Positions 44,347 through 55,605 of a DNA stretch of 64,000 nucleotides are shown here, piece by piece; the stretch's first letter is position 1, and every line of letters begins with the position of its first letter. Made by a program: the position numbers and the translations under genes. Source of the DNA: Rhodalgimonas zhirmunskyi. GTDB taxonomy: Bacteria; Pseudomonadota; Alphaproteobacteria; Rhodobacterales; Rhodobacteraceae. The DNA lies in the NCBI GenBank assembly GCA_030848925.1, contig JANFFA010000002.1, positions 124,001 through 188,000 on the forward strand, given 5' to 3'. The notes under the pieces are model-generated. The model did no database searches. It was given only the letters and a program-made list of their open reading frames with translations, and was not told the DNA's origin.

Positions 44347-45852
44347 ATGGATCAAAGCACCCAATCGGCCAACGGTTGCGATACCTCGGAGGCCTTCATC
44401 GGCCCGCCCCCGCACGCGACCGAGCTGTTTGATGATCCAAAAGCGGCCGTCGCTCATCTTTGCGCGCTTTATGACGAGGCGACGACCTTCCTCTCGGAAC
44501 ACCTCGCCGCGGCCATGGCCGGTGATCTTCCGGCCTGCCGGGTGCGCGCCTTTTATCCGCAGATCCGCTTCGAAACCCGCAGCTACGCCAAGATCGACAG
44601 CCGGCTCAGCTTCGGCCATGTCTCCGAACCGGGCCGCTACATCGCCACGATCACACGGCCCAAACTGTTCGAGCATTACCTCCAGCAACAGATCGGCCTG
44701 CTGATCGGCAATCACGAAGTGCCGGTCGAAATCGGCCTGTCCGACACCCCGATGCCGGTGCATTTTGCGGTGGCGGGCAATGCGGCGATCGCCGTCCCGC
44801 AACAGGGCGCAGCAGGTTTTACCCTGCGCGATTACTTTGACGTGCCCGACCTCGGCACCACCAACGACGACATCGTCAACGGCACCTTCCAACCCGGCCC
44901 CGACGGCGTGATGCCGCTCGCCCCGTTCACGGCGCAACGGATCGATTACTCCCTTGCCCGTCTGTCGCATTATACTGCCACCGAACCGGTGCACTTCCAG
45001 AACCACGTGCTGTTCACCAACTACCAGTTCTACGTCAGCGAGTTCGAGGCCTACGCCCGCCGCATGTTGGCCGATCCCGAAAGCGGCTATGTCAGCTTCG
45101 TCGCCACCGGCAATGTCGAGATCACCGACCCGGATGCGCCGATCGAAGTGCCCGCCAAGTTGCCCCAGATGCCGACCTACCACCTCAAGCGCCGCAACGG
45201 CGCGGGGATCACCTTGGTCAACATCGGCGTCGGCCCGTCCAATGCCAAAACGGCGACCGACCACATCGCCGTGCTGCGTCCGCACGCATGGCTGATGGTC
45301 GGGCATTGCGCCGGGCTGCGCAATTCGCAGAACCTCGGCGATTTCGTCCTGGCCCACGCTTACCTGCGCGAGGATCGCGTGCTCGATGACGACCTGCCGG
45401 TCTGGGTTCCGATCCCGGCGCTGGCCGAAATCCAGATCGCCCTCGAAAAGGCGGTCGCCCATGAAACTCAGCTCGAAGGCTACGACCTCAAGCGGGTGAT
45501 GCGCACCGGCACCGTCGCCAGCCTCGACAATCGCAACTGGGAATTGCGCGATCAGGCCGGCCCGGTGCAGCGCCTCAGCCAAAGCCGCGCCATCGCCCTC
45601 GACATGGAAAGCGCGACCATCGCCGCCAACGGCTTCCGCTTCCGTGTGCCCTATGGCACGCTTCTGTGCGTTTCCGACAAACCCCTGCATGGCGAATTGA
45701 AGCTGCCCGGCATGGCGTCAGACTTCTACAAAACCCAGGTCGAGCGCCATTTGATGATCGGGATTCGCGCGATGGAATCGCTGCGTGACATGCCTCTTGA
45801 GCGGATTCACAGCAGAAAATTGCGCAGCTTCAGCGAAACGGCCTTCCTCTGA
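44347..45852 (+). CDS. amn: AMP nucleosidase
   Basis: Hydrolyses AMP to adenine and ribose 5-phosphate, regulating adenylate pools. 501 residues from ATG 44347, close to the 484 of E. coli Amn; an ATG 42 bases upstream is possible. Residues GIRAMESLRDMPLERIHSRKLRSF close the C-terminus as in the family, and the NIGVGPSNAKTATDHIAVLRPHAWLMVGHCAGLR block is the nucleoside phosphorylase-like core. It stands alone, with HU downstream. Confidence 0.9.
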   Translation: MDQSTQSANGCDTSEAFIGPPPHATELFDDPKAAVAHLCALYDEATTFLSEHLAAAMAGDLPACRVRAFYPQIRFETRSYAKIDSRLSFGHVSEPGRYIATITRPKLFEHYLQQQIGLLIGNHEVPVEIGLSDTPMPVHFAVAGNAAIAVPQQGAAGFTLRDYFDVPDLGTTNDDIVNGTFQPGPDGVMPLAPFTAQRIDYSLARLSHYTATEPVHFQNHVLFTNYQFYVSEFEAYARRMLADPESGYVSFVATGNVEITDPDAPIEVPAKLPQMPTYHLKRRNGAGITLVNIGVGPSNAKTATDHIAVLRPHAWLMVGHCAGLRNSQNLGDFVLAHAYLREDRVLDDDLPVWVPIPALAEIQIALEKAVAHETQLEGYDLKRVMRTGTVASLDNRNWELRDQAGPVQRLSQSRAIALDMESATIAANGFRFRVPYGTLLCVSDKPLHGELKLPGMASDFYKTQVERHLMIGIRAMESLRDMPLERIHSRKLRSFSETAFL

Positions 45853-45993
45853 CCCACAAAACCCGTCAAAAGGCGCAATAACCGCTTGTTTTTCACCTAA
45901 CAGCGACCACTAATCGTTGTGTTGCAACGCTACATACCGTTATATGATGGCAATGAGGCCCAAGCATTCGGGCAAGACCAAGGAGACCTATAA

Positions 45994-46281
45994 ATGGCAA
46001 AACCGATGACCAAAACCCAGCTCGTCGCCGCTCTGGCCGAGGAAATGGGCAGCGACAAGAAATCCGCCAGCACCGCTCTGGACGCAGTGGTTTCGATCAT
46101 CACCCGCGAAGTGTCGAATGGCGGCGCGGTGACCCTTCCGGGCGTGGGCAAGATCTACTGCCGCGAGCGCCCCGAGCGCATGGTGCGGAACCCCGCCACC
46201 GGCGAACAGATCAAGAAAGAGGCCGACAAGGTCGTCAAGATGACCATCGCCAAGGCGCTGAAAGACAGCGTGAACGGCTGA
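45994..46281 (+). CDS. hup: HU family DNA-binding protein
   Basis: A 95-residue histone-like protein. It has the helical dimer core (MTKTQLVAALAEEMGSDKKSA), the beta-arm with RNPATGEQIKKEADKVVKMT, where the usual GRNP is MVRNP, and a helical end AKALKDSVN. AAGGAGACC precedes the ATG. It is followed by a strong terminator, so it is a single-gene unit. It binds and bends DNA in the nucleoid. Confidence 0.9.
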   Translation: MAKPMTKTQLVAALAEEMGSDKKSASTALDAVVSIITREVSNGGAVTLPGVGKIYCRERPERMVRNPATGEQIKKEADKVVKMTIAKALKDSVNG

Positions 46282-46305
46282 TCTTGCATCTGACAAGAGT
46301 TTCGG

Positions 46306-46334
46306 AAAGGGTCGCCCCAACGGGCGGCCCTTTT
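46306..46334 (+). terminator. Terminator after the HU gene
   Basis: AAAGGGTCGCCC pairs with GGGCGGCCCTTT (one mismatch) across a CAAC loop, ending in TTTT. Confidence 0.8.
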
Positions 46335-46374
46335 CAGTTTCTGCGCCCCGCGAAAGTAACCAGAAGGAAAATCG

Positions 46375-47268
46375 ATGAACCTGCGCGCGATCCTGATGGG
46401 ACTGGCCTTCGCCTTCATGTGGTCCTCGGCCTTCACCTCGGCCCGGGTCATCGTGGAATACGCCCCGCCCATGGCATCGCTTTCGCTGCGGTTCCTCGTC
46501 TCGGGGCTGATCGGCGTCGCCATCGCGCTGGCGCTGGGGCAAAACTTCCGCCTCAGCCGCGCACAATGGCGCGCGACAATCATCTTCGGCGTCTGCCAGA
46601 ACGCGCTCTATCTCGGGCTCAATTTCGTCGCCATGCAATGGGTCGAGGCCAGCCTTGCTTCAATCATCGCCTCGACCATGCCTTTGATCGTGGCGCTTCT
46701 GGGCTGGCTTTTCCTTGGCGACACCCTGCGCCCGATGGCGCTGTTCGGGCTGATACTGGGCGTGGCCGGGGTGGCGATCATCATGGGCGGGCGGCTCGAT
46801 GGCGGGATCGACTGGACCGGTGTTGCGCTTTGCATCGCGGGTGCCTTGGCCCTCGCGATCGCGACGCTCTCGGTGCGTGGCGCCTCTTCGGGCGGCAACC
46901 TGATGATGATCGTCGGGCTACAGATGTTCGTCGGCTCCGCCTGCCTCGCCGTGGTCTCGGCCTTTACCGAAACGATCGAGGTCACCTATACATGGTCCCT
47001 CGGCATCGCCTTCCTTTACACCACCCTCGTGCCGGGCCTGCTGGCGACATGGGTGTGGTTCTGGCTGGTGAACCAAATCGGCGCCGTGAAAGCGGCGACA
47101 TTCCATTTCCTCAACCCGTTCTTCGGCGTGCTCGTGGCCTCGGTCGTGCTGCATGAAAAGATGGGCCATTGGGATGTGATCGGCGTCGCCATCGTCGCCG
47201 CCGGGATCCTTGCCGTGCAACTCTCGAAGCAGAAACCCATTCCGCTACCGCCCGAGAAAGCGACCTGA
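46375..47268 (+). CDS. EamA/DMT family transporter
   Basis: A 297-residue inner-membrane protein with about ten helices arranged as two EamA repeats (MGLAFAFMWSSAFTSARVIV starts the first; the second begins after WTGVALCIAGALALAIATL). Family members export or import small metabolites such as amino acids or nucleobases. AAGGAAAATCG precedes the ATG. The substrate is unknown. It converges on an AEC transporter with adjacent stops. Confidence 0.82.
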   Translation: MNLRAILMGLAFAFMWSSAFTSARVIVEYAPPMASLSLRFLVSGLIGVAIALALGQNFRLSRAQWRATIIFGVCQNALYLGLNFVAMQWVEASLASIIASTMPLIVALLGWLFLGDTLRPMALFGLILGVAGVAIIMGGRLDGGIDWTGVALCIAGALALAIATLSVRGASSGGNLMMIVGLQMFVGSACLAVVSAFTETIEVTYTWSLGIAFLYTTLVPGLLATWVWFWLVNQIGAVKAATFHFLNPFFGVLVASVVLHEKMGHWDVIGVAIVAAGILAVQLSKQKPIPLPPEKAT

Positions 47269-48210
47269 TCAAAGCAGGATCAACAACACGACAGTCAGCG
47301 TGAAAAAGGCCCCCGTTGTCGCCAGTATCTGCGCGATCGACGCCATCCCCTCATGCCCCAATTCCTGCGCGAACAAGGCATAGATCGCGAACATCGGCAC
47401 TGCCGCCGAAATCACCACCGCCGCCGCCAACTCGGGCGCAAGCGGCGGCAAGCCCAGCGCCACGGCCGCCATCAGTGCCAGCGCCACCATCACCGGATGC
47501 AAAATCAGCTTGCCCAGCGCGACCTGCACCGACACCACCCAATTGCCCCTGAGCGGCACCCCGACAAGCGATCCCCCGATCACGAACAGCGCCAGCGCCG
47601 AGGCCGACGCCGCCAGCATATCGAACAATCGCAACACCGGCGCGGGCATCTCGATCCCGATCAGCGAAACGACAAGTCCCGCCCCCAGCGCCAGAACCAT
47701 CGGGCGCTTCACCACCCCAAGAAGGATGTTGCGCAGCTTGGCCAGAAGGCGCACCTCGCCCCCCTTCGCCGCCTCCATGAGGGCTAGGCAGATCGGGATG
47801 ATCACGAAATTCTCGACCAGCATGTTCAGCGCCAGAACCTGTCCCGCGATCTCGGGAAAGGCCAACAACATCACCGGGTAACCGATAAAGCCAGAGTTCG
47901 GACAGGTGGTCCCCATGACCCCCACCGCCCGTCGCGTCGGCGAAACCCCGGAGGCCGTGAAAACCGCATAGGCAATCGCGATGGTGGCCAGCGCCCCGGC
48001 CATGAAAACCACCATGTAGGTCAGGTCCAGAACCTCGTGCACATCCCGCGTCGCCACCGCCTTGAACAACAGCGCCGGTAGCGCGATGTTCAACACATAT
48101 CCCCCCAGCACCGGCATGTCGGCAGGTTTGAACACCCCGCGCCGCACCGCGCCCCAGCCCAGCGCCATGGCAACATAAATCGGAAAGGTGATCGAAAGGA
48201 TCGCCAGCAT
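47269..48210 (-). CDS. AEC family transporter
   Basis: A 313-residue membrane protein of the auxin efflux carrier family, with eight to ten hydrophobic segments and the NPA-like FIGYPVMLLAFPE and NMLVENFVIIPIC blocks. Bacterial members are often malonate or lactate/malate type carriers; the substrate is unknown here. It starts 3 bases after the aroC stop on the same strand, so it is probably in one operon with aroC. Confidence 0.82.
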   Translation of the reverse strand: MLAILSITFPIYVAMALGWGAVRRGVFKPADMPVLGGYVLNIALPALLFKAVATRDVHEVLDLTYMVVFMAGALATIAIAYAVFTASGVSPTRRAVGVMGTTCPNSGFIGYPVMLLAFPEIAGQVLALNMLVENFVIIPICLALMEAAKGGEVRLLAKLRNILLGVVKRPMVLALGAGLVVSLIGIEMPAPVLRLFDMLAASASALALFVIGGSLVGVPLRGNWVVSVQVALGKLILHPVMVALALMAAVALGLPPLAPELAAAVVISAAVPMFAIYALFAQELGHEGMASIAQILATTGAFFTLTVVLLILL

Positions 48211-48213
48211 GGG

Positions 48214-49320
48214 CTAGCCGATCCTGCCCCGCGCCCCACCCGTCTGACCGCGATCCAAAAGCAGGTGATCCAGGATCACGCAGGCCATCATCGCCTCGCC
48301 CACCGGCACGGCGCGAATACCGACACACGGATCGTGTCGGCCCTTGGTGATCACCTCGGTCGGGGTGCCATCGATCCGGATCGACCGGCGCGGCGTCAGG
48401 ATCGAAGAGGTCGGCTTGACCGCAAAGCGCACAACCACGTCCTGCCCGGTGGAAATCCCGCCAAGGATGCCACCCGCGTGGTTCGACGAAAACACCGGCT
48501 GGCCGTCGTTGCCCATAAATATCTCGTCCGCGTTCTCGCTGCCCATCAGGCGCGAGGCGGCCATGCCCTCGCCGATCTCCACGCCCTTGACCGCGTTGAT
48601 CGACATCATCGCCGCCGCCAGATCGGTGTCGAGCTTGCCATAAACCGGCGCACCCAACCCGGCGGGCACACCGCGCGCCACCACTTCGATCGTCCCGCCG
48701 ACCGAATTATGCGCCTTGCGTATCGTATCGAGGTAGTCGCCCCATTGCGCCACCACGTCGGCCCCCTGTGGAATCCAGAACGGGTTGTCGTCGATCGCAT
48801 CCCAGTCGAACGCCGCGCGATCAATCTCCATCTCGCCCATCGCGGTCATGAAGCCCTTGATCTCGATCCCCGGCACCAGCGCGTTCAGCGCCGCCCGCGC
48901 CACGCCGCCCGCCGCCACTCGCGCCGCCGTCTCGCGCGCAGACGAGCGTCCGCCGCCACGGTAATCGCGCAACCCATATTTCATGTGATAGGTGATATCG
49001 GCATGACCGGGGCGAAAGGTCTGGGCGATCTCGCCGTAGTCCTTGCTGCGCTGGTCGGTGTTCTCGATCATCAACTGGATCGGTGTGCCGGTGGTAACAC
49101 CGTCGAACACACCCGACAGGATGCGCACCGCGTCGGGCTCACGCCGCTGGGTCGTGTGCTTCGACGTGCCCGGCCGCCGCTTGTCCAGCCACTGTTGCAG
49201 CATCGCTTCGTCAATCGGCACCCCCGGCGGGCAGCCATCGACCGTCGCGCCCAGCGCGGGCCCATGGCTTTCGCCCCAAGTGGTGACGCGGAAAAGATGA
49301 CCGAATGTGTTGATGCTCAT
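48214..49320 (-). CDS. aroC: Chorismate synthase
   Basis: Converts EPSP to chorismate, the last shared step to aromatic amino acids. 368 residues from ATG 49320, starting [20 protein letters not shown]; the open frame reaches 49473 but the added part is not similar. [18 protein letters not shown] and [17 protein letters not shown] are the flavin-binding signatures. It is first in a unit with the AEC gene. Confidence 0.95.
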   Translation of the reverse strand: MSINTFGHLFRVTTWGESHGPALGATVDGCPPGVPIDEAMLQQWLDKRRPGTSKHTTQRREPDAVRILSGVFDGVTTGTPIQLMIENTDQRSKDYGEIAQTFRPGHADITYHMKYGLRDYRGGGRSSARETAARVAAGGVARAALNALVPGIEIKGFMTAMGEMEIDRAAFDWDAIDDNPFWIPQGADVVAQWGDYLDTIRKAHNSVGGTIEVVARGVPAGLGAPVYGKLDTDLAAAMMSINAVKGVEIGEGMAASRLMGSENADEIFMGNDGQPVFSSNHAGGILGGISTGQDVVVRFAVKPTSSILTPRRSIRIDGTPTEVITKGRHDPCVGIRAVPVGEAMMACVILDHLLLDRGQTGGARGRIG

Positions 49321-49488
49321 GCGAAGACTGCGCCCCATGCCCCAAGGTTTGCCTCGCTTTAGCCGATAAGCTCTCGCGCGGCAATCGGCAGGCACCGGCG
49401 CGGCCCGCCCGGCGTGTGCGTCTTTTCTTTTCCAATCCCGAGAGTTGTGCCAAACTTCCCTAAAGTAATGCATAACAAGGGGGCCAGT

Positions 49489-50859
49489 ATGACCGACACC
49501 GCCACACCGGGGGCCGCACCCGCGGGCACACCCAAAAAGATGTCACTCACCACCAAGATCCTCATCGCCATGGTGGCCGGGGTGATCGTCGGCGTGATCT
49601 TCAACAGGATCGACAGCGCCTTCATCAATACGCACATCGTCGATGGCCTTTTCTCGATGCTGGGCAAGATGTTCGTGAACGCGCTCAAAATGCTGGTCGT
49701 GCCGCTGGTCTTCTTCTCGCTCATCACCGGCGTCACCGGAATCGGCGATATCCGCATCCTTGGCCGTGTCGGCGGCAAGAGTTTCGCGCTCTACCTCACC
49801 ACCACGGCCATCGCCATCGCGCTGGCCATCCTGATCGCCACCATCGTCGGCCCCGGCAAGGGCTTTGAAATGCAGGGCATCGACACCTCGGGCGTCACCG
49901 CGAAAGAGGCGCCCTCGGTCTGGGATGTCTTTGCCAACATCGTGCCGACCAACCCGGTCGCCGCCTTCGCCAGTGGCGAGATGCTGCAAATCATCTTCTA
50001 TACCATCGTGCTCGGCGTCGCCGTGCTGATGCTGGGACGGCAATCCAAACCCTTTGTCGAGGCGTCGGAATACATGAACGAAGTGATGATGAAGATCGTC
50101 ACCATCGTCATGGCCTTCGCGCCCATCGGGGTGTTCTGCCTGATCGCCAAGACCTTCACCCAACAGGGGATCGACCTGTTCATCCCGGTCATGGCCTATG
50201 TCCTTACGCTGGTCGGGGCGCTCTTCCTGCACCTCTTCGTCACGCTGATGGTGATGCTCAAGCTCTTCACCGGCCTCAGCCCGATCACCTTCATGGCCAA
50301 GATCCGCCCGGCCCAGATCTTCGCCTTCTCGACGGCAAGCTCGAACGCGACGATCCCGGTCACCTTCCGCTCGGTGACCGAACGCATGGGCGTGGATAAC
50401 TCTGTAGCCTCCTTCTGCATCCCGTTCGGCGCCACGATCAACATGGACGGCACCGCCATCATGCAGGGCGTGGCCACCGTGTTCCTCGCCAATGTCTATG
50501 GCATCGACCTTGGCCTCGCGGGTTATCTGACCGTGATCGCCATGGCGGTTCTCGCCTCCATCGGCACCGCCGGTGTGCCCGGCGTCGGCCTCGTGATGCT
50601 GACAATGGTTCTGGGACAGGTCGGCCTGCCGATCGAAGGCATCGCGCTGATCCTCGGCGTCGATCGTCTGATGGACATGATCCGCACCGCTGTGAACATT
50701 ACCGGCGACGCGGTTGTCACCACCATCGTCGCCAAGGGCGAAGGCAAGGTCGACATGGCCGTGTTCAACGATCCCAACGCCGGTGTGCTCGATGAAGACG
50801 ATCTCGACATTGATGAAGAGGCCGAAAAGGAACTCGCCGTCGCCGCGCACAAGCACTGA
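49489..50859 (+). CDS. Dicarboxylate/amino acid:cation symporter (DAACS family)
   Basis: A 456-residue sodium- or proton-coupled symporter of the GltP/DctA family. It carries [18 protein letters not shown] near the N-terminus, the serine-rich [14 protein letters not shown] motif and [18 protein letters not shown] lies before ATG 49489; the open frame starts at 49414. The substrate, glutamate or a C4-dicarboxylate, cannot be fixed. A strong terminator follows. Confidence 0.88.
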   Translation: MTDTATPGAAPAGTPKKMSLTTKILIAMVAGVIVGVIFNRIDSAFINTHIVDGLFSMLGKMFVNALKMLVVPLVFFSLITGVTGIGDIRILGRVGGKSFALYLTTTAIAIALAILIATIVGPGKGFEMQGIDTSGVTAKEAPSVWDVFANIVPTNPVAAFASGEMLQIIFYTIVLGVAVLMLGRQSKPFVEASEYMNEVMMKIVTIVMAFAPIGVFCLIAKTFTQQGIDLFIPVMAYVLTLVGALFLHLFVTLMVMLKLFTGLSPITFMAKIRPAQIFAFSTASSNATIPVTFRSVTERMGVDNSVASFCIPFGATINMDGTAIMQGVATVFLANVYGIDLGLAGYLTVIAMAVLASIGTAGVPGVGLVMLTMVLGQVGLPIEGIALILGVDRLMDMIRTAVNITGDAVVTTIVAKGEGKVDMAVFNDPNAGVLDEDDLDIDEEAEKELAVAAHKH

Positions 50860-50878
50860 CACGCACGGTCCAAACAGC

Positions 50879-50910
50879 AAAGAGGCGCGGCCCACCAGCC
50901 GCGCCTCTTT
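50879..50910 (+). terminator. Terminator after the dicarboxylate symporter
   Basis: A perfect 13-bp stem (AAAGAGGCGCGGC with GCCGCGCCTCTTT) closes a CCACCA loop and ends in TTT. Confidence 0.85.
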
Positions 50911-51046
50911 CCATTCCGCCCTTGCGCTCAGGGCCGAATGCAAAAAACCACGCCGCCTGCGCCAGAAATCGCGACGGAACTTCGGGCCTCGCACGTTGAA
51001 ACGTCATTAAACGGCACTCAAAGGCCGACATCGAAAGCCCGGAAAA

Positions 51047-52387
51047 ATGAAGAATATAAAAATTGCCCTCTGGAGCATCCCCGCCCTTCTCACAACCCTC
51101 TGGCTTGCCGCGAACCTGCCCTTCCCGTCCGAGGCAAGCGTCATCGCAATCCGCAACATCCTCGTCCAGTATCTCGGCGTGCTCAGCATCGGCGCGATGA
51201 GCGTTGCGATGATCCTCGCCACCCGCGCCCGCTGGATCGAACCCTGGCTCAATGGGCTCGACAAATCCTATCGCTTGCACAAATGGCTGGGCATTTCCGC
51301 CCTCGTGACCGCAATCCTCCACTGGGTCGCCGCGATGGGCCCGAAATGGGCGGTCGCCCTCGGCCTGTTCGAGCGTCCACAACGTGGCAGCCCGCCCGCC
51401 GGGGCCGCTGACCTGCCGGCCCTGCAACAATTCTTCAACAGCCAGCGCGGCACCGCCGAGGCGGTCGGAGAATGGGCGTTCTACGCCGCCGCCTTCCTGA
51501 TCGTTCTCGCCCTGATCAAGCGTTTTCCCTATAAATACTTCGCCTCCACCCACACCCTCATCGCGGTGGCCTATCTTGCGCTTGTCGGCCATGCCGTCGT
51601 GCTGCTCGACTATTCCGAATGGACCCAACCCCTCGGGATTGTGCTCGCCCTCCTGATGGCCGGTGGCGTCGTCTCAGCCGTGCTCGCCCTCACCCGTCAG
51701 ATCGGGCGGCGCAGCCGCGTCTCGGGCACCATCACCAAGGTGCACAGCTACCCCGACCTGCACGCCACCGAGGTCAGCATAGAGTTGAACGATGGCTGGA
51801 AAGGTCACCAGCCGGGCCAGTTCGCCTTTGTCACCTTCGATCCGAAAGAAGGCAAACACCCCTTCACCATCGCCTCGGCATGGAACATGGCCACGCACGA
51901 GATCACGGTGATCAGCAAGGGCCTTGGCGATTACACCAACATCCTGCCGCAAACCCTGATGGCGGGCGGTACCGCACAGGTCGAAGGGCCCTATGGCCGT
52001 TTCACCTTCAACGATGACAAGTCCCGCCAGATCTGGATCGGCGGCGGCGTTGGCATCACCCCCTTCATCGCCAAGATGAAGGAACTCGCCGAAATCCCCG
52101 GCGCGAAAACCATCCACCTGTTCCACAGCACAAAGGAATACGCGGCGGACGCGATGGATCGGCTCAAGGCCGACGCCAAGGCCGCAGGTGTCGATCTGCA
52201 CATTCTTGTCGATGACAGGGATGGTTTCCTGACCGGCGAACGGCTCCGCGCCCTCGTCCCCGATTGGAAATCCGCCAGTGTCTGGTTCTGCGGCCCGGCC
52301 GCGTTCGGACAAGCCCTGCAATCTGATTTGCGCGCGAACGGCCTGTCGCCAGACGACTTCCACCAAGAGATGTTCAACATGCGTTAA
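51047..52387 (+). CDS. Ferric-reductase-like transmembrane flavoprotein
   Basis: A 446-residue membrane oxidoreductase. The N-terminal half has about six helices with histidines that may hold haem (RLHKWLGISALVTAILHWV and ASTHTLIAVAYLALVGHAV). The C-terminal half has an FAD-binding HPFTIASAWN and an NAD(P)-binding GGGVGITPFIAKM domain, as in ferric reductases and NADPH oxidases. The electron acceptor, perhaps a metal or quinone, is not determined. The hairpin at 52424-52458 follows it. Confidence 0.82.
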   Translation: MKNIKIALWSIPALLTTLWLAANLPFPSEASVIAIRNILVQYLGVLSIGAMSVAMILATRARWIEPWLNGLDKSYRLHKWLGISALVTAILHWVAAMGPKWAVALGLFERPQRGSPPAGAADLPALQQFFNSQRGTAEAVGEWAFYAAAFLIVLALIKRFPYKYFASTHTLIAVAYLALVGHAVVLLDYSEWTQPLGIVLALLMAGGVVSAVLALTRQIGRRSRVSGTITKVHSYPDLHATEVSIELNDGWKGHQPGQFAFVTFDPKEGKHPFTIASAWNMATHEITVISKGLGDYTNILPQTLMAGGTAQVEGPYGRFTFNDDKSRQIWIGGGVGITPFIAKMKELAEIPGAKTIHLFHSTKEYAADAMDRLKADAKAAGVDLHILVDDRDGFLTGERLRALVPDWKSASVWFCGPAAFGQALQSDLRANGLSPDDFHQEMFNMR

Positions 52388-52423
52388 TGGCCGGCCTGAT
52401 AAAAAGTCACGGATCAGACCGCT

Positions 52424-52458
52424 CTACGCCCCCTTCGCATTTCGCGCGGGGGGCGTAG
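52424..52458. terminator. Bidirectional terminator between converging genes
   Basis: A perfect 10-bp stem CTACGCCCCC with GGGGGCGTAG around a 15-base loop lies between the reductase and betA stops. No long T-run follows on either strand. Confidence 0.5.
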
Positions 52459-52472
52459 GCGCGCCCTTTCGC

Positions 52473-54134
52473 TCAGCGCTGCGAATTCTGCCAGTCCGGC
52501 GCGATCCACGGCTGCGCGTTGTCACGCGGCAGCGGCTGTTTGCCAAGGATATGATCGGCCGCCTTCTCACCGGTCATGATCGACGGCCCATTGAGGTTCC
52601 CGTTGGTGATCTGCGGAAAGATCGAACTGTCGGCAACCCGCAATCCCTCGACCCCGATCACCCTGCACTCCGGGTCCACCACGGCCATCGGATCATCCCT
52701 CTCGCCCATCCGGCAGGTGCCGCAGGGGTGATAGGCGCTCTCGGCGTGTTCACGGATGAAATCATCCAGCGCCGCGTCCGATTGAACCCCGTCACCGGGC
52801 TGAATCTCATGCCCGCGGAAGGGCGCGAACGCGTCCTGCGCAAATATCTCGCGCGTCAGGCGGATACAGGTGCGGAAATCCTCCCAGTCGCTGTCATGCG
52901 ACATGTAGTTGAAAAAGATCCGCGGCGCGTCTTTCGGATCGGCCGATTTCAGCGTCACCGCGCCGCGCGACTCCGATCGCATCGGGCCGACATGCGCCTG
53001 AAACCCGTGACCCTCTGCCGCCGCCTTGCCATCATAGCGCACCGCGATGGGAAGGAAGTGATACTGGATGTCCGGGTATTTCACCCCCGCGCGCGAACGG
53101 ATGAAGGCCGCGCTTTCAAACTGGTTCGACGCCCCAACGCCGGTGCGGGTGAACAGCCACTGCGCCCCGACAAACGCTTTGCCCAACAGGTTCCAATACT
53201 TGAACAGCGACACCGGTTTGATCGCCGCCTGCTGGATGTAAAGCTCAAGGTGATCCTGAAGGTTCTGCCCGACCCCGGCCCGATCCGCCACAACCTCGAT
53301 CCCGTGCTCCTGCAAATGCGCGGCAGGGCCGACGCCCGACAACATCAAAAGCTTCGGTGAATTGATCGAAGAGGCCGACAAGATCACCTCTCGACTGGCC
53401 GCGATCACCTCGACCCGGCCTCTGCGCTCTACCTCAACCCCGGTCGCGTTTCCGTCCTCGATCACCACCTTGCGCGCCAACCCGCGAACGATTTCGACGT
53501 TGCCAGTGGCCATGGCCGGTTTCAGATAGGCCTGATAGGCCGACCAGCGTTTGCCCTTGTGGATCGTCGCATCATAAGGGCCAAACCCCTCTTGCTGTTC
53601 GCCGTTGTAGTCGCCGGTCGCGGGATACCCCGCCTGCACCCCCGCCTCGACAAAGGCCCGCACCAGCGGATTATCCCGCTTCCCGCGCGTGACATGCAGC
53701 GGGCCATCCTTGCCGCGCCAATCCGGATCGCCGCCATGGCCGCCACCGTCCCAGCTTTCCATGCGTTTGAAATAGGGCAGCACATCCGCATAGGCCCACC
53801 CCCGCGCGCCCATCTCGTCCCATGTATCGAAATCGCAGGCGTGACCGCGCACATAGACCATCCCGTTGATCGAAGACGACCCGCCCAGAACCCGCCCACG
53901 CGGCGTGACAAGCCGCCGACCGCCAAGATGCGGCTCGGGCTCGGACATATAGCCCCAGTCATAGCGCTTCATATTCATCGGATAAGACAGCGCCCCGGGC
54001 ATCTGGATGAACGGGCCGGCATCCGTGCCGCCCTCTTCGATCACGATCACCTTCCGGCCTGCCTCGGCAAGGCGATAGGCAATGGCACACCCCGCCGACC
54101 CAGCTCCGACAATCACATATTCGGCTTCCATCAT
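52473..54134 (-). CDS. betA: Choline dehydrogenase
   Basis: An FAD enzyme of the GMC family that oxidises choline to betaine aldehyde at the membrane. 553 residues; the FAD-binding motif [18 protein letters not shown] is at the N-terminus, and HPCGTCRMG near the C-terminus is the GMC signature with the catalytic histidine region. It is the last gene of betI-betB-betA, with 7 bases to betB. Membrane association is known for the family. Confidence 0.92.
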   Translation of the reverse strand: MMEAEYVIVGAGSAGCAIAYRLAEAGRKVIVIEEGGTDAGPFIQMPGALSYPMNMKRYDWGYMSEPEPHLGGRRLVTPRGRVLGGSSSINGMVYVRGHACDFDTWDEMGARGWAYADVLPYFKRMESWDGGGHGGDPDWRGKDGPLHVTRGKRDNPLVRAFVEAGVQAGYPATGDYNGEQQEGFGPYDATIHKGKRWSAYQAYLKPAMATGNVEIVRGLARKVVIEDGNATGVEVERRGRVEVIAASREVILSASSINSPKLLMLSGVGPAAHLQEHGIEVVADRAGVGQNLQDHLELYIQQAAIKPVSLFKYWNLLGKAFVGAQWLFTRTGVGASNQFESAAFIRSRAGVKYPDIQYHFLPIAVRYDGKAAAEGHGFQAHVGPMRSESRGAVTLKSADPKDAPRIFFNYMSHDSDWEDFRTCIRLTREIFAQDAFAPFRGHEIQPGDGVQSDAALDDFIREHAESAYHPCGTCRMGERDDPMAVVDPECRVIGVEGLRVADSSIFPQITNGNLNGPSIMTGEKAADHILGKQPLPRDNAQPWIAPDWQNSQR

Positions 54135-54141
54135 GTCCCCT

Positions 54142-55602
54142 TCAGAACGGCGCTTCGGTGTCGTTCATGCCGACGTAAACGGTTTTGATCTGGCTATAAT
54201 GTTCGATCGCGGCCTTGGAATTTTCGCGCCCGACGCCTGACAGTTTCACCCCCCCAAAGGGCGCCTCGACCGGGGTCAGGTTATAGGCGTTGATATAGCA
54301 GGTGCCGGCCTCGAACGCGGCAGACACACGATGCGCGCGGGTCAGATCATTGGTGAACACCCCCGCCGCAAGGCCAAATCCCGTGGCATTGGCCCGCGCG
54401 ATGCCTTCGTCCTCGCTGGCGAATTTCAGCACCGACATGACCGGGCCGAAAATCTCTTCCCGGGCGATGGCCATCTCATCAGTGACATCGGCAAACAGCG
54501 TCGGCTCAATATAGAACCCGGCGCCCTCGATCACCTTGCCGCCCTTGACCAGCCGCGCACCTTCTTCGGCCCCCTTGGCGATATAGCCCGCGACGATGTC
54601 GCGCTGACGCCCCGAAACCATCGGGCCAATGGTCGTCGTCTCGTCCATCGGATCCCCGATCACCGCGCCGTCCATGCGCTCGGCCACGCGGTTGACGAAA
54701 CGCTCGTAAAGCCCCTCCTGCACGAAAACGCGGGTGCCGTTGGAACAGATCTGCCCTGTAGAATAGAAGTTGCCGTTAATCGCCGCCGACACCGCATTTT
54801 CCAGATCGGCATCATCGAAGACGAGGATCGGGGATTTGCCGCCAAGCTCCATGGTAACGTGGCGAATACCCTCCGCCGCAGCGGCATAGACCTTGCGCCC
54901 CGTCGGCACCGACCCGGTGAGCGAAACCTTGGCCACCCGCTCATCCGTGACAAGCGCGCCGCCCACATCGCCCCGGCCCTGCACCACGTTGAACAACCCC
55001 GCAGGCGCGCCCGCCTCCATCAGGATCTCGGCCAGTTGCAACGCGCTCAGCGGCGTCATCTCCGAGGGTTTGAAAACCATCGCATTGCCACAGGCCATTG
55101 CAGGCGCGGCCTTCCAACTGGCAATCTGGATCGGATAATTCCACGCCCCGATGCCCACGCACACGCCCAGCGCCTCGCGCCGTGTGTAAACGAAATCCCC
55201 ATCCGCCAATGGAATATGCTCGCCCGTCAGCGTGCCGGCCAACCCGCCGAAATACTCAAGCGCATCCGCCCCCGACGCCGCGTCCGCCACCAGCGTTTCC
55301 GACAATGGCTTGCCGGTGTCATGGGTCTCGATCTCTGACAGGGCACGGTTGCGCGCCCGCATGATCTCGGCCGCCCGGCGCAGCACCCGGCCCCGCTCCG
55401 TGCCGGTCATCGCGGCCCAGTCGACCTGCGCGGTCTTGGCGGCCTCAAGCGCCCGGTCAACCATCTCCGGTGTCGCCGCGTGAACCGTCGCGATCACCTC
55501 ACCAGTATGCGGATAGATCACCTCGATCGGCGCGCCAGCGGTGTCTTCGACATATGCGCCACCAATGAAATGGCTGGCCTCGGGTTGAAAGCTGTTCGGC
55601 AT
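54142..55602 (-). CDS. betB: Betaine aldehyde dehydrogenase
   Basis: Oxidises betaine aldehyde to glycine betaine with NAD. 486 residues, an aldehyde dehydrogenase with MELGGKSP (Glu252) and [13 protein letters not shown] (catalytic Cys286). It begins three bases after the betI stop and ends 7 bases before betA, so all three share one transcript. The pathway assignment follows from betA and betI beside it. Confidence 0.92.
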   Translation of the reverse strand: MPNSFQPEASHFIGGAYVEDTAGAPIEVIYPHTGEVIATVHAATPEMVDRALEAAKTAQVDWAAMTGTERGRVLRRAAEIMRARNRALSEIETHDTGKPLSETLVADAASGADALEYFGGLAGTLTGEHIPLADGDFVYTRREALGVCVGIGAWNYPIQIASWKAAPAMACGNAMVFKPSEMTPLSALQLAEILMEAGAPAGLFNVVQGRGDVGGALVTDERVAKVSLTGSVPTGRKVYAAAAEGIRHVTMELGGKSPILVFDDADLENAVSAAINGNFYSTGQICSNGTRVFVQEGLYERFVNRVAERMDGAVIGDPMDETTTIGPMVSGRQRDIVAGYIAKGAEEGARLVKGGKVIEGAGFYIEPTLFADVTDEMAIAREEIFGPVMSVLKFASEDEGIARANATGFGLAAGVFTNDLTRAHRVSAAFEAGTCYINAYNLTPVEAPFGGVKLSGVGRENSKAAIEHYSQIKTVYVGMNDTEAPF

Positions 55603-55605
55603 CGG